A DNA stretch of 64,000 nucleotides from Eubacteriaceae bacterium (GTDB lineage Bacteria > Bacillota > Clostridia > Peptostreptococcales > Anaerovoracaceae), in contig CABIXY010000002.1 in assembly GCA_902362805.1 (NCBI GenBank), positions 620,001-684,000 of the forward strand, read 5' to 3'. Below, piece after piece: positions 7,171-15,399 of the stretch (within the stretch, counting starts at the first letter, position 1; each line of letters starts with the position of its first letter). Position numbers and translations under genes: made by a program. Under the pieces are notes generated by a model, which made no database searches, had not been told where the DNA came from, and saw nothing but the letters and a program-made list of their open reading frames with translations.

Positions 7171-8829
7171 ATGAATAAAAATGAAATCAGAGAATATGCA
7201 AATAGTGAATACAGACGATGGCTTAAAAAGTCCGAGGGCGATATACAACTGCTGCAGGAGTTAAAACAACTGGCTGACAATGAAGAAGAGCGGATCGATT
7301 CCTTTTATACCGATCTGCGATTTGGCACATCAGGCATCAGAGGCATTATCGGTGCAGGTACGAATAGAATGAACGAATATGTGGTGAGGAGGACTACACA
7401 GGGGTTAGCGGATTATCTCAATGCGCACTGTAAAAAACCTTCTATCGTCATCGCCTATGACAGCAGAAAAAAATCCAAGGTCTTTGCGTTGGAAACAGCT
7501 AGGACACTCAGAGGAAACGACATAGAGGTCTTTCTCTTTCCGGAGATTGCGCCGGTATCATTGCTCTCCTATGCCATTGGCAGGCTGCACTGCAGCATGG
7601 GCATCATGATTACGGCCAGTCATAATCCGAAGATTTTTAACGGATACAAGGTATATAATCAAAATGGATATCAAATTGTTGGAGAGGAAGCGGAGCAGAT
7701 ATCAGAGGCCATCGACCAACTGGATTATTTTGAGGGCATCAAGGTAAGTGAGGAAGGAATCAGCTGCGTAGATCAGCAGGTGTGTGATGATTTTATTGCG
7801 AAAATTGCTTCATTTTCTCTTTTGTCAAGTCAAAGGAATATACTCAACAAGTTATCTGTCGTCTATACCCCATTAAATGGAGCGGGCAACCGTTATGTGC
7901 GTCAGGTGTTATCTGACATCGGTTTTGAAAATTTGACGATGGTACCCGCACAGGAAAATCCTGATGAGAATTTCGCTACTTGTCCTACGCCGAACCCAGA
8001 GAAAATCACCGCATATACGGAAAGTTTCAAAATTCTAGATCAAATTGGAGGAGACGTGATTATCGCGACAGACCCTGACAGCGACAGAGTCGGTCTCTGC
8101 CTTCTCTATGATGATATGAAAGTCCTTTTAACGGGAAATCAACTGGGAATTTTGATTTTCGACTATCTCTGCCAGATGCGCAATCCTCTGCCAGGACAAG
8201 TAGTCATTAAGAGTATTGTCTCTACACCGTTAATTGAAAAAATGGCAGAAAAATATGGCCTTCAGGTCATCAACACTTTGACTGGGTTTAAATATATTGG
8301 GGAACTGATCACGGCGCTGTCAGATCAGGGACAAGAGGAAGCCTATTTTTTCGGTTTTGAAGAGAGCAATGGATATCTGGTCGACCCCTTTATCAGAGAC
8401 AAAGACGGTGTCAGTTCAGCAATGATTGCGGTAGAAATGGCAGCTTATCATAAGGCGCAGGGGAAAAATCTCATAGAGCGTCTTCTAGAGATATATGAGG
8501 AGTTTGGCACCTGCAGAGATAAGACCAGAAATTATTTTTTCGAAGGACCTTATGGCGCAATGGCCATGAAATCTTTGATGAACCATTTCAGGAGAGAAAT
8601 TGATGAGTCCATCGGCGGCAGGAGAATTCTCAAGAAGAAGGACTATATGAAAGCCACAGGTCTGCCAAAGGCGGATGTTGTGGAATTTATCCTTGAAGGC
8701 GGCGCCAGATTTATCATAAGACCTTCAGGCACAGAGGCAAAGATTAAGGTTTATCTCTTTGAAACAGAAAACAACACAAAATTGGAAAAAGCTATCGAAA
8801 ACATCGTCGAAACTTATAAGGAGATATAA
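7171..8829 (+). CDS. pgcA: Phosphoglucomutase/phosphomannomutase family enzyme
   Basis: 552 residues; the alpha-D-phosphohexomutase superfamily interconverts hexose 1- and 6-phosphates. All four signature loops are visible: the phosphoserine loop TASHNPKIFNGYKVY, the Mg loop DPDSDRVG, the sugar loop GFEESNGYL and the phosphate loop RPSGTEAKIKVY. Length and order fit the PgcA-type alpha-phosphoglucomutase of Firmicutes. The ATG at 7171 is the first in-frame start after the upstream terminator; earlier in-frame codons lie in that terminator. No ribosome site precedes it (see promoter entry). The product feeds UDP-glucose and cell envelope sugars. The next gene, a cell-wall carboxypeptidase, starts 2 bases after the stop. 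Confidence 0.93.
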   Translation: MNKNEIREYANSEYRRWLKKSEGDIQLLQELKQLADNEEERIDSFYTDLRFGTSGIRGIIGAGTNRMNEYVVRRTTQGLADYLNAHCKKPSIVIAYDSRKKSKVFALETARTLRGNDIEVFLFPEIAPVSLLSYAIGRLHCSMGIMITASHNPKIFNGYKVYNQNGYQIVGEEAEQISEAIDQLDYFEGIKVSEEGISCVDQQVCDDFIAKIASFSLLSSQRNILNKLSVVYTPLNGAGNRYVRQVLSDIGFENLTMVPAQENPDENFATCPTPNPEKITAYTESFKILDQIGGDVIIATDPDSDRVGLCLLYDDMKVLLTGNQLGILIFDYLCQMRNPLPGQVVIKSIVSTPLIEKMAEKYGLQVINTLTGFKYIGELITALSDQGQEEAYFFGFEESNGYLVDPFIRDKDGVSSAMIAVEMAAYHKAQGKNLIERLLEIYEEFGTCRDKTRNYFFEGPYGAMAMKSLMNHFRREIDESIGGRRILKKKDYMKATGLPKADVVEFILEGGARFIIRPSGTEAKIKVYLFETENNTKLEKAIENIVETYKEI

Positions 8830-8831
8830 TT

Positions 8832-9758
8832 ATGAAAAAAACGCTGATTATCATTCTGCCTGTGCTCATCTGTATTCTTGTTCTCTGCGGCATTTTGCTG
8901 CATCGCACTGCTTCACCTCCAGCAGTCAAGGTCCATTCTTTTGACGGATCGGGACAAGTCTCTATCAGGTGGGAGGCAATGAAGGATGTTGACGGATATG
9001 CCGTATATCGGTCCAATACAAAAGAGGGAACCTATGAACTGATAAAGACCTGTGATGGTGATGCGCGTCAGTATACAGACACGAACAGAAAAGTCGGTCA
9101 GAAACTTTATTACAAGGTATGCAGCTACACGCTAAAGAACGGAGAGAAATCATATGGCGATAAGTCGGGGGCAGCCGAGGTTCAAGTGAAGAAGGCCTTA
9201 GAAAAAGATCCCGAAGATGCCCTGATGCTAGTCAATAAGAAAAACTGGCTGAGTGACAGCTATGTGCCGTCAAAACTGATTTCTCTGGGCAGTCTGGCAA
9301 TCGTGAATATAGAAGCCAAAGAGGAGGTCAGAGACGCATATGAGAAGCTCTATCGTGATGCGCGTAAGGCAGGCTTTGACATTAAAGTCATTTCTGCCTA
9401 TAGAGATTATGACTTACAGGCTTCCTTGTTCGACTACTGGTGCAAAACAGACGGTGTGAAGCAGGCGTTGCGAACTAGCGCTAAACCAGGCAGAAGCGAG
9501 CATCAGACGGGGTATGCCCTGGACGTTTCTTGTCAGGATTTAGCCTGGGATCTGGTGGAGAGCTTCGGTGAGACGGCAGAAGGCAGGTGGCTTGATAAGA
9601 ATGCGTATCAATACGGATTTATCGTCAGATATGGTAAGAATACCGAGGCGATTACCGGATATGCATATGAGCCTTGGCACATCCGGTATGTAGGCAAGAA
9701 AGCCGCCAGAGAAATATATGAACAAAACATCACTCTGGAAGAATATTTAGGGTATTGA
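8832..9758 (+). CDS. D-alanyl-D-alanine carboxypeptidase, VanY/M15B family, with a fibronectin type III domain
   Basis: 308 residues. Residues 1-22 (MKKTLIIILPVLICILVLCG) form a signal peptide or anchor. Residues about 30-120 are a fibronectin-III-like module (GSGQVSIRWEAMKDVDGYAVYRS, YYKVCSYT). The C-terminal half is an M15 peptidase domain with ISAYRDYDLQASLF, the zinc motif SEHQTGYALDVS (His and Asp ligands) and the last ligand in YEPWHIRYVG. It should trim D-Ala from peptidoglycan stem peptides outside the cell. AAGGAG lies before the ATG. It is probably cotranscribed with the upstream phosphohexomutase gene. No vancomycin resistance genes are nearby, so a housekeeping wall role is likely. 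Confidence 0.9.
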   Translation: MKKTLIIILPVLICILVLCGILLHRTASPPAVKVHSFDGSGQVSIRWEAMKDVDGYAVYRSNTKEGTYELIKTCDGDARQYTDTNRKVGQKLYYKVCSYTLKNGEKSYGDKSGAAEVQVKKALEKDPEDALMLVNKKNWLSDSYVPSKLISLGSLAIVNIEAKEEVRDAYEKLYRDARKAGFDIKVISAYRDYDLQASLFDYWCKTDGVKQALRTSAKPGRSEHQTGYALDVSCQDLAWDLVESFGETAEGRWLDKNAYQYGFIVRYGKNTEAITGYAYEPWHIRYVGKKAAREIYEQNITLEEYLGY

Positions 9759-9810
9759 AATGGACAAGTTTGAGGATTTATGATAAAATTAATGATTATT
9801 GCGAAATAAA

Positions 9811-9967
9811 TGATAGATAACGCTAAGCCAGTTAAGGCCGAGGCGTAAAAGCATGACATTCTGTCCGGCAAATTTCGTTGTGCTGCTGATAGAATTTATG
9901 CTGGTGTTCCCCAGCTTCAGCTGGCTTGGAACACGTCGTATAAGAAGTTCCCGCTTATTTACTGGGA
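9811..9967. repeat. Hairpin-rich repeat element with inverted ends (copy C), between vanY-like gene and alaS
   Basis: The right end (9898-9941) is homologous to the repeats at 20.4 and 62.4 kb: TTATGCT, then a hairpin with outer stem TGTTCC/GGAACA (9905-9910 and 9928-9933), inner stem CCAGC/GCTGG and a 3-base bulge CTT, then GTCGTATAAG. In the other copies the outer stem is AACGCC/GGCGTT, so all six pairs differ yet pair again. The left end (9811-9853) carries an inverted, degenerate copy: AACGC and GCC paired with GGC and GCGT, followed by AAAGCATGA. A further small hairpin TCCC/GGGA spans 9949-9967. Outward-facing ends and about 150 bp size suggest a MITE-like or IS605-end-like element; no transposase is present. 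Confidence 0.6.
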
Positions 9968-10017
9968 GACGGATTCACATGTAAATGAGGGTAACTTCAT
10001 TAGGAGGAAAGATAGAA

Positions 10018-12636
10018 ATGGAAAAATTAGGTTTAAACCAAATCAGACAGATGTTCAGGGAATTCTACATGGACAAAGAGCATTATCCTGCGAAGAGTGC
10101 TTCATTGATTCCCCAGAACGACAAATCACTGTTGATTATCAACTCGGGTATGGCTCCGCTGAAACCTTATTTTGCAGGGCTGGAAACCCCACCGGCAAAG
10201 AGGATGACCACCTGCCAGAAGTGCATCAGAACAGGAGATATAGACAATGTCGGCATCACGTCCAGACATGGTACTTTTTTTGAAATGTTAGGAAACTTTT
10301 CCTTTGGAGATTATTTCAAAGAGGAATCACTGAGGTGGGGCTGGGAATTTATCACCCAATGCTTGAAAATGCCAGAGGACAAGATCTGGGCGACGGTCTA
10401 TTACGACGATGACGAGGCTGTAGAAATTTGGAAGAAAATCGGCGTGCCAGAAGAGCGGATTGTGAGACTGGGCAAAGAAGATAACTTTTGGGAAATCGGA
10501 CTGGGACCGTGTGGTCCATGCTCCGAAATATATTTTGACAGAGGACCGGAATACGGCTGCGGAAAACCTGATTGCAAGCCGGGATGTGACTGTGACAGAT
10601 ACCTGGAGTTTTGGAATCACGTGTTTACGCAGTTTTCCAAAGAAGAGGACGGCAGTTATACGCCATTAGAGCATCCGAATATTGATACTGGTATGGGATT
10701 AGAAAGAATGGCCTGCATCATGCAAGGCGTAGATTCTATCTTTGATGTGGATACAATCAGGCATATTCTCGATGGCGTGGTAGAAATGTCAGGTGTAAAG
10801 TATGAGGATGGTGCCGCGAAGACGGACGTTTCTATCAGAATCATCACTGACCATTTGAGATCCATGGTTTTCATGATTGCTGACGGAATCATCCCCTCCA
10901 ATGAAGGACGCGGCTATGTGCTGCGCAGATTAATCAGACGTGCGGCGAGACATGGCAGAATCCTTGGCATTGACGGCAAATTCCTCGTGGAATTGTCTGA
11001 TAAAGTAATCGAAGTATCCGCCGGCGCTTATCCAGAACTGGAAGAAAAGAAAGCGTATATTCAGAAGATTATCTCCGTGGAAGAAGAGAAATTTGCAGCT
11101 ACCATCGACCAGGGAACTTCCATCATTCACGAATATGTGGAGGAACTGAAAAAAGAAGGAAAATCAGTTTTGGAAGGGGAAAAAGTTTTCAAACTTTATG
11201 ATACTTTTGGTTTCCCTCTTGAATTGACGAAAGAAATTTTACAAGAGGAAGGCTGCAGTGCCGATGTAGATGGTTTTAACCAAAATATGCAGAAGCAGAA
11301 GGAGATGGCTAGAGCCGGCCGAAAATCTGCTGATGAAGAGGGATGGAAGGATGCAGCAACTGCAGTAGACGTTCCAGAAACCATTTTTACCGGATATGAT
11401 AAATTAGACGATGAGGCTGAAATTTTAGCAATCGACGTTGATGGCACATTGACAGACAAAGTGGATGTTTATCAAAATGCCACAGTTTACCTTGATAAGA
11501 CGCCATTTTATGCAGAAAGCGGCGGCCAGGCCTCCGATAATGGTTTTATGTCTACCAATGGCTGTCACGCAAAGGTGATCTCTGTAGAAAAATCCCATGG
11601 CGTTTATGCTCATAGAATTTTGGTAGAAAAGGGAACTCTGCAAAAAGGGGATAAGGTGCAGTGCGGCGTCAACCTCTTCAAGAGACATGCCACAGCACGA
11701 AACCATACAGCGACACATCTTCTGCAGAAAGCTCTGCGGGATGTGGTTGGTTCCCATGTAGAGCAGGCTGGTTCCAGTGTCAATGAGAATATGCTCAGAT
11801 TTGACTTCACTCATTTTGAGGGAGTTACACCGGAACAACTGGAACAAGTAGAAGAATTGGTAAACCAGAAGATTACGGAGTTTTTACCAGTTGATATTTG
11901 TGAAACCTCTATGAAGCATGCCCAGGAGATGGGTGCTATGGCTCTCTTTGGTGAGAAATATGGGGAAGAGGTTCGTGTAGTCAGCTGCGGCGACTGGAGT
12001 GTGGAACTCTGCGGAGGAACCCATGTGGCAAACACCGGTCAAATCGGTGCCTTAAAGATTGTCAGTGAATCTGGCGTGGCATCCGGCGTGCGCAGAATTG
12101 AAGCTGTAACGGGAACGGGCGTTCTGCTGAAGACGATTGAAGCAGAAGAAACCGTCAGACAAATTGCAGCAGCGCTCAAAGCCAACCCTTCTGCTGTGGT
12201 TCAGAAGACAATTTCTGTGATGGAAGAGTTGAAAGAGACGAAAAAGGAATTGGAAGACTTTAAGAAAGCTGCCATGGGGTCTGAAGTTGACGATATGGTC
12301 AAAAATGCGAAAGATGTCGGCGATGTCAAGCTTGTGACAAAGGAGTTTAAGGATTATAATATCAATGATCTGCGAAATCTCTCCGACGATATCAAAGCCT
12401 CATACAAAAGCATCGTCATGGTCTTCGCTACAGTCAATGGATCAAAGGTCACGTTCCTGGTATCCATTACGGATGATTTATTAGATCGAGGTCTCCATGC
12501 AGGGAATATGATAAAACAGATTGCAGCGGCTTGCGGCGGCGGTGGCGGCGGAAAAGCCGATATGGCCCAGGCAGGAGCAAAAGATTCGTCAAAAATTCTT
12601 GATGCATTTAAGGTTGCAGAAGAACTTTTATCATAG
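10018..12636 (+). CDS. alaS: Alanyl-tRNA synthetase
   Basis: 872 residues from the ATG at 10018, ten bases after AGGAGG; an upstream start at 9985 overlaps this site. This class II synthetase charges tRNA-Ala. The N-terminal catalytic core shows NSGMAPLKPYF, RMTTCQKCIRTGDIDNVG and RHGTFFEMLGNFSFGDYFK (motif 2). The editing domain has the zinc residues in RNHTATHLLQKAL and CGGTHVANTGQIG. The C-Ala/DHHA1 domain ends in AAACGGGGGGKADMAQAG. No T-box leader is recognisable upstream; the leader instead contains repeat C. ireB follows 33 bases later, the usual Firmicutes neighbour. Confidence 0.98.
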   Translation: MEKLGLNQIRQMFREFYMDKEHYPAKSASLIPQNDKSLLIINSGMAPLKPYFAGLETPPAKRMTTCQKCIRTGDIDNVGITSRHGTFFEMLGNFSFGDYFKEESLRWGWEFITQCLKMPEDKIWATVYYDDDEAVEIWKKIGVPEERIVRLGKEDNFWEIGLGPCGPCSEIYFDRGPEYGCGKPDCKPGCDCDRYLEFWNHVFTQFSKEEDGSYTPLEHPNIDTGMGLERMACIMQGVDSIFDVDTIRHILDGVVEMSGVKYEDGAAKTDVSIRIITDHLRSMVFMIADGIIPSNEGRGYVLRRLIRRAARHGRILGIDGKFLVELSDKVIEVSAGAYPELEEKKAYIQKIISVEEEKFAATIDQGTSIIHEYVEELKKEGKSVLEGEKVFKLYDTFGFPLELTKEILQEEGCSADVDGFNQNMQKQKEMARAGRKSADEEGWKDAATAVDVPETIFTGYDKLDDEAEILAIDVDGTLTDKVDVYQNATVYLDKTPFYAESGGQASDNGFMSTNGCHAKVISVEKSHGVYAHRILVEKGTLQKGDKVQCGVNLFKRHATARNHTATHLLQKALRDVVGSHVEQAGSSVNENMLRFDFTHFEGVTPEQLEQVEELVNQKITEFLPVDICETSMKHAQEMGAMALFGEKYGEEVRVVSCGDWSVELCGGTHVANTGQIGALKIVSESGVASGVRRIEAVTGTGVLLKTIEAEETVRQIAAALKANPSAVVQKTISVMEELKETKKELEDFKKAAMGSEVDDMVKNAKDVGDVKLVTKEFKDYNINDLRNLSDDIKASYKSIVMVFATVNGSKVTFLVSITDDLLDRGLHAGNMIKQIAAACGGGGGGKADMAQAGAKDSSKILDAFKVAEELLS

Positions 12637-12669
12637 TATACTATAGTTAGGAAAAAGGAGGTCGTTATC

Positions 12670-12915
12670 ATGGAAAGAAAAACAATTATGTTTGACGCAG
12701 CGAAAACTCAACAGAAAACTACGAAAGAAATCCTGGAGGCTGTTTACGCCGCTTTGGAGGAAAGAGGGTACAACGGAATTGATCAAATGGTTGGATACAT
12801 TCTTTCAGGCGACCCGTCATACATTACAAGTCACAATAATGCGAGAATGATGATCAGCCGCATTGACAGAGACGACTTGGTAGAAGAAATTCTAAAGGAT
12901 TATCTAAAAAAATAG
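12670..12915 (+). CDS. ireB: IreB family regulatory phosphoprotein (DUF965)
   Basis: 81 residues, the standard length. MFDAAKTQQKTTKEIL and GYNGIDQMVGYILSGDPSYI with HNNARMMISRIDRD are near-invariant in the family. In Enterococcus, IreB is phosphorylated on N-terminal threonines by the PASTA kinase IreK and affects cephalosporin tolerance. The matching Thr-rich segment here is TQQKTTKE. AAAGGAGG precedes the ATG. It lies between alaS and ruvX as in most Firmicutes and is followed by a terminator. Confidence 0.93.
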   Translation: MERKTIMFDAAKTQQKTTKEILEAVYAALEERGYNGIDQMVGYILSGDPSYITSHNNARMMISRIDRDDLVEEILKDYLKK

Positions 12916-12925
12916 AATAGAAATG

Positions 12926-12961
12926 AACGGCAGGCGATTTGTTTTAACCTGCCGTTTTTTT
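12926..12961 (+). terminator. Intrinsic terminator after ireB
   Basis: A perfect 9-bp stem (AACGGCAGG at 12926-12934 with 12948-12956), a 13-base loop and a run of T residues. Confidence 0.88.
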
Positions 12962-12974
12962 AGGAAGGCAGGAA

Positions 12975-13490
12975 ATGACTACACTATTTGAGAACAAATG
13001 CACGTATACCTATCAATATTACTTACAGCTTAAACGGACAACTCTGAATAAGAGTTTTGTGAATACTTGTTATGCTGCACTTATTATCGTCATCGCTGCA
13101 GGCATCCTTACAGTCATGAAAGGCTGGTATCCATTTACGGCTGTAGCAGTGGCCGCTTTTTTATTCGTGCTCTACAGATTGGTGGGAACGCCTGTTCGAT
13201 TGGCATCTTTTGCAGCAAGGAAAAATCGCCAGGTCCACGGCAGGGACATTGAGACGACAAACAATTTCTATGAAGATCACCTTCTTGCAGTTAACACGCT
13301 GTCACAGAGCAGAACCAATATCAAGTATAGGGAAATACGTTCTTTGATGCAGTCTAAGGACCTGTTTATCATCGCGATGGATAAGGGACTGGTGCTTTTG
13401 ATTGATAAAAATGGATTTTTAAAGGGAACGAAAGAAGAATTCGTGACTTTCATGAGAGAAAAATGTGTGAATGCTGAGGTGAAAATATGA
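12975..13490 (+). CDS. Two-helix membrane protein with YcxB-like C-terminal domain
   Basis: 171 residues. A hydrophilic N-terminus (YTYQYYLQLKR) is followed by two transmembrane segments at about 32-48 (AALIIVIAAGILTVM) and 53-70 (FTAVAVAAFLFVLYRLVG). A C-terminal beta-rich domain follows (NNFYEDHLLAVNTLSQSRTN, FIIAMDKGLVLLIDKNGF). This pattern fits the YcxB-like family of PH-like membrane proteins, whose function is not known. AGGAAGG precedes the ATG. The gene overlaps ruvX by 4 bases, so the two are coupled. Confidence 0.65.
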   Translation: MTTLFENKCTYTYQYYLQLKRTTLNKSFVNTCYAALIIVIAAGILTVMKGWYPFTAVAVAAFLFVLYRLVGTPVRLASFAARKNRQVHGRDIETTNNFYEDHLLAVNTLSQSRTNIKYREIRSLMQSKDLFIIAMDKGLVLLIDKNGFLKGTKEEFVTFMREKCVNAEVKI

Positions 13491-13927
13491 GAAAAATAGC
13501 TCTTGATGTCGGCGACAAAACGGTAGGTGTCGCCTTAAGTGATGCCCTGGGTATTACTGCCCAAGGATTGACAACGCTGGAGAGAGTGGGAATACGAAAA
13601 GACACTGGGAAAATTTTAGATTTGGTCAAAGAATACGACTGCGATACCATCGTCATTGGCCTGCCAAAAAAATTGGACGGAAGTGACAGCATCCAGACGG
13701 AGAAAGTCTATGAGTTCCGTACGATGCTGGAAAATAAGATGAGAAGCACAGGGATGAAAAATATCGATGTGGTCTGGCAGGATGAACGCCTGACTACCGT
13801 CATGGCCGAAAAAGTCCTCATTGAAGCGGACGTCAGCCGCAAGAAAAGAAAGCAGGTTATTGACAAGCAGGCAGCGGTTCTGATTATGCAGAGCTACTTG
13901 GACAGCTTGCCCCAGAAAAAAGATTAA
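13487..13927 (+). CDS. ruvX: Holliday junction resolvase-like YqgF/RuvX
   Basis: 146 residues, RNase H fold. MRKIALDVGDKTVGVALSD holds the first acidic residue; the typical motif is D-x-G, seen here as DVGD. TIVIGLPKKLDGSDS and WQDERLTTVMAEKVL (second acidic residue) and DKQAAVLIMQSYLD (last acidic residue) complete the active site. The family trims pre-16S rRNA and can resolve Holliday junctions; in E. coli the rRNA role is essential. It sits at the end of the alaS-ireB-ruvX group. Confidence 0.93.
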   Translation: MRKIALDVGDKTVGVALSDALGITAQGLTTLERVGIRKDTGKILDLVKEYDCDTIVIGLPKKLDGSDSIQTEKVYEFRTMLENKMRSTGMKNIDVVWQDERLTTVMAEKVLIEADVSRKKRKQVIDKQAAVLIMQSYLDSLPQKKD

Positions 13928-14024
13928 AATACGAATAATTATATCGATATACCCAAATATAATTCGTAATTTTGCCTAATTTAATCAAAAAACTAAATAA
14001 AAGTAAAGTGAAAATACGAATTTT
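13926..14024. promoter_or_regulatory. Three TACGAAT-type boxes upstream of purE
   Basis: Three AT-flanked boxes share TACGAAT: AAAATACGAATAATT at 13926-13940, its inverse ATAATTCGTAATTTT at 13959-13973, and AAAATACGAATTTT at 14011-14024. The third ends 12 bases before the purE -35 element. Bacillus PurR binds boxes with a central CGAA in AT-rich flanks upstream of pur promoters. The likeness suggests a purine-responsive operator, but PurR is not typical of Clostridia. Confidence 0.4.
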
Positions 14025-14036
14025 GCTGAACAAATG

Positions 14037-14064
14037 TTGACACCAAAAGTATATGTGATAAAGT
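14037..14064 (+). promoter_or_regulatory. Candidate sigmaA promoter of the purine cluster
   Basis: A perfect TTGACA at 14037-14042, a 16-base spacer and TAAAGT at 14059-14064. The predicted start near 14071 leaves about 60 bases before purE. It overlaps the left arm of the hairpin described next. Confidence 0.5.
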
Positions 14065-14106
14065 TTATTGTGTATGATATTCTGCATATACTTTTGGTTT
14101 TTTTTT
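14042..14106 (+). terminator. Terminator-like hairpin directly upstream of purE
   Basis: A perfect 14-bp inverted repeat (ACCAAAAGTATATG at 14042-14055 with 14085-14098) encloses 29 bases and is followed by nine T residues. It may stop read-through from ruvX. It could act as an attenuator only for transcripts that start upstream of 14042. The enclosed loop shows no known purine riboswitch core. Confidence 0.6.
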
Positions 14107-14130
14107 AATATAATGATGGAGGTTAAATAT

Positions 14131-14625
14131 ATGAAAAAGATTGGAATCATCATGGGAAGCGATAGCGATCTTCCTGTAGTAGAAAAAGCAATGACAACAT
14201 TAGAAGAATTCGGCGTGCCTTATGAAGTTCACGTGTACTCTGCCCATAGAACACCAGCAGAAGTAAAGAAATTCACTGAAAACGCCAGAGCAAACGGCTT
14301 CGGCGCGATTATCGCAGCTGCTGGAAAAGCGGCACATCTGGCCGGTTCCATTGCCGCCAGCACGACCCTTCCTGTCATTGGCATTCCAGTAAAATCATCC
14401 ACTTTGGACGGCCTGGACGCGCTTCTTTCAACAGTGCAGATGCCTGGAGGCATCCCAGTAGCTACAGTTGCTATTGACGGCGCGCAGAATGCAGCCCTCT
14501 TGGCAATTCAGATGCTGGGCATTGAAGACAAAGAAATTGCCGCGAAATTGGACAACCAGAGAAAAGAAGCAGCTGATAAAGTTCTGACTAAGAATAAGAA
14601 TATTGAGGAAAAATACAATCAATAA
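14131..14625 (+). CDS. purE: 5-(carboxyamino)imidazole ribonucleotide mutase / AIR carboxylase PurE
   Basis: 164 residues from the ATG at 14131, eight bases after [19 protein letters not shown] is the phosphate loop, [11 protein letters not shown] carries the conserved His, and [13 protein letters not shown] and [20 protein letters not shown] line the active site. It moves or adds the carboxyl group to form CAIR in purine synthesis. Class I PurE needs PurK; no purK lies in this window. The glycine pair usual in the AGGAAHL loop of class I enzymes reads GK here. I cannot decide from sequence alone which class it is. Confidence 0.95.
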   Translation: MKKIGIIMGSDSDLPVVEKAMTTLEEFGVPYEVHVYSAHRTPAEVKKFTENARANGFGAIIAAAGKAAHLAGSIAASTTLPVIGIPVKSSTLDGLDALLSTVQMPGGIPVATVAIDGAQNAALLAIQMLGIEDKEIAAKLDNQRKEAADKVLTKNKNIEEKYNQ

Positions 14626-14663
14626 ATCAAAACAGAAGCAAAAATATGAAAGAGGTGAAGCTT

Positions 14664-15380
14664 ATGCGCGTTGAAAAGAGAGAAGAACTATATGAGGGAA
14701 AAGCCAAGAAGGTCTATGGTACGACAGACGAAAATCTCTGCATTGTATCTTACAAAGACGACGCTACTGCTTTTAATGGTCTGAAAAAGGGTACCATCAT
14801 GGGAAAAGGCGCCATCAACAACAGAGTGACTAACTTTTTGATGCAGATGTTAGAAAAGAAGGGCATTCCTACCCACTTTGTGGAAGAGTTGAACGAGGAA
14901 GAGACCCTCGTAAAAAAAGTGAGCATCATACCTCTTGAGGTGATCGTGAGAAATATTGCGGCAGGCTCCCTGGCCAAACGGCTCGGTCTTGCAGAAGGCA
15001 CCAAGATGGGTCGTCCGATTTTGGAATTCAGTTACAAGAATGACGACCTGGGGGATCCCATGGTCAATGACTACCATATCCTCGCTATGGAATACGCCAC
15101 AGAAGGAGAGCTTTCTATCATCAAAAGCTTTGCTTTGAAAATAAATGAAATTTTGTCTGATTATCTGAAGGACGCGAATATCGAACTGATTGATTTTAAG
15201 CTGGAGTTTGGAAAAACTGCAGACGGTACAATCGTCTTGGCAGATGAGATTTCTCCTGATACCTGCAGATTTTGGGATACAGTGACCCATGAAAAACTGG
15301 ATAAAGACAGATTTAGAAGAGACTTGGGCGGTGTAGAAGACGCATATCAGGAAATATTGAAGAGATTACTTGGAGAATAA
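14664..15380 (+). CDS. purC: SAICAR synthetase PurC
   Basis: 238 residues from the ATG at 14664, with GAGGTG at 14651-14656. [12 protein letters not shown] is the ATP loop; [16 protein letters not shown] is seen here as [13 protein letters not shown], and LIDFKLEFG and [15 protein letters not shown] are typical PurC motifs. It condenses CAIR with aspartate using ATP. It lies 38 bases after purE, and the next gene purF begins 19 bases after its stop, in the classical E-C-F order. Confidence 0.97.
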   Translation: MRVEKREELYEGKAKKVYGTTDENLCIVSYKDDATAFNGLKKGTIMGKGAINNRVTNFLMQMLEKKGIPTHFVEELNEEETLVKKVSIIPLEVIVRNIAAGSLAKRLGLAEGTKMGRPILEFSYKNDDLGDPMVNDYHILAMEYATEGELSIIKSFALKINEILSDYLKDANIELIDFKLEFGKTADGTIVLADEISPDTCRFWDTVTHEKLDKDRFRRDLGGVEDAYQEILKRLLGE

Positions 15381-15399
15381 AACGGGAGAGTATGAAAAA

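Noticed and set aside
9759..10017. T-box riboswitch before alaS
   Set aside because: The conserved T-box AGGGTGGAACCGCG and its antiterminator are absent; the hairpins present match the repeat family instead.
13928..14130. Guanine or PRPP riboswitch before purE
   Set aside because: I find no conserved junction sequences of the purine riboswitch; only one long hairpin with a T run is present.
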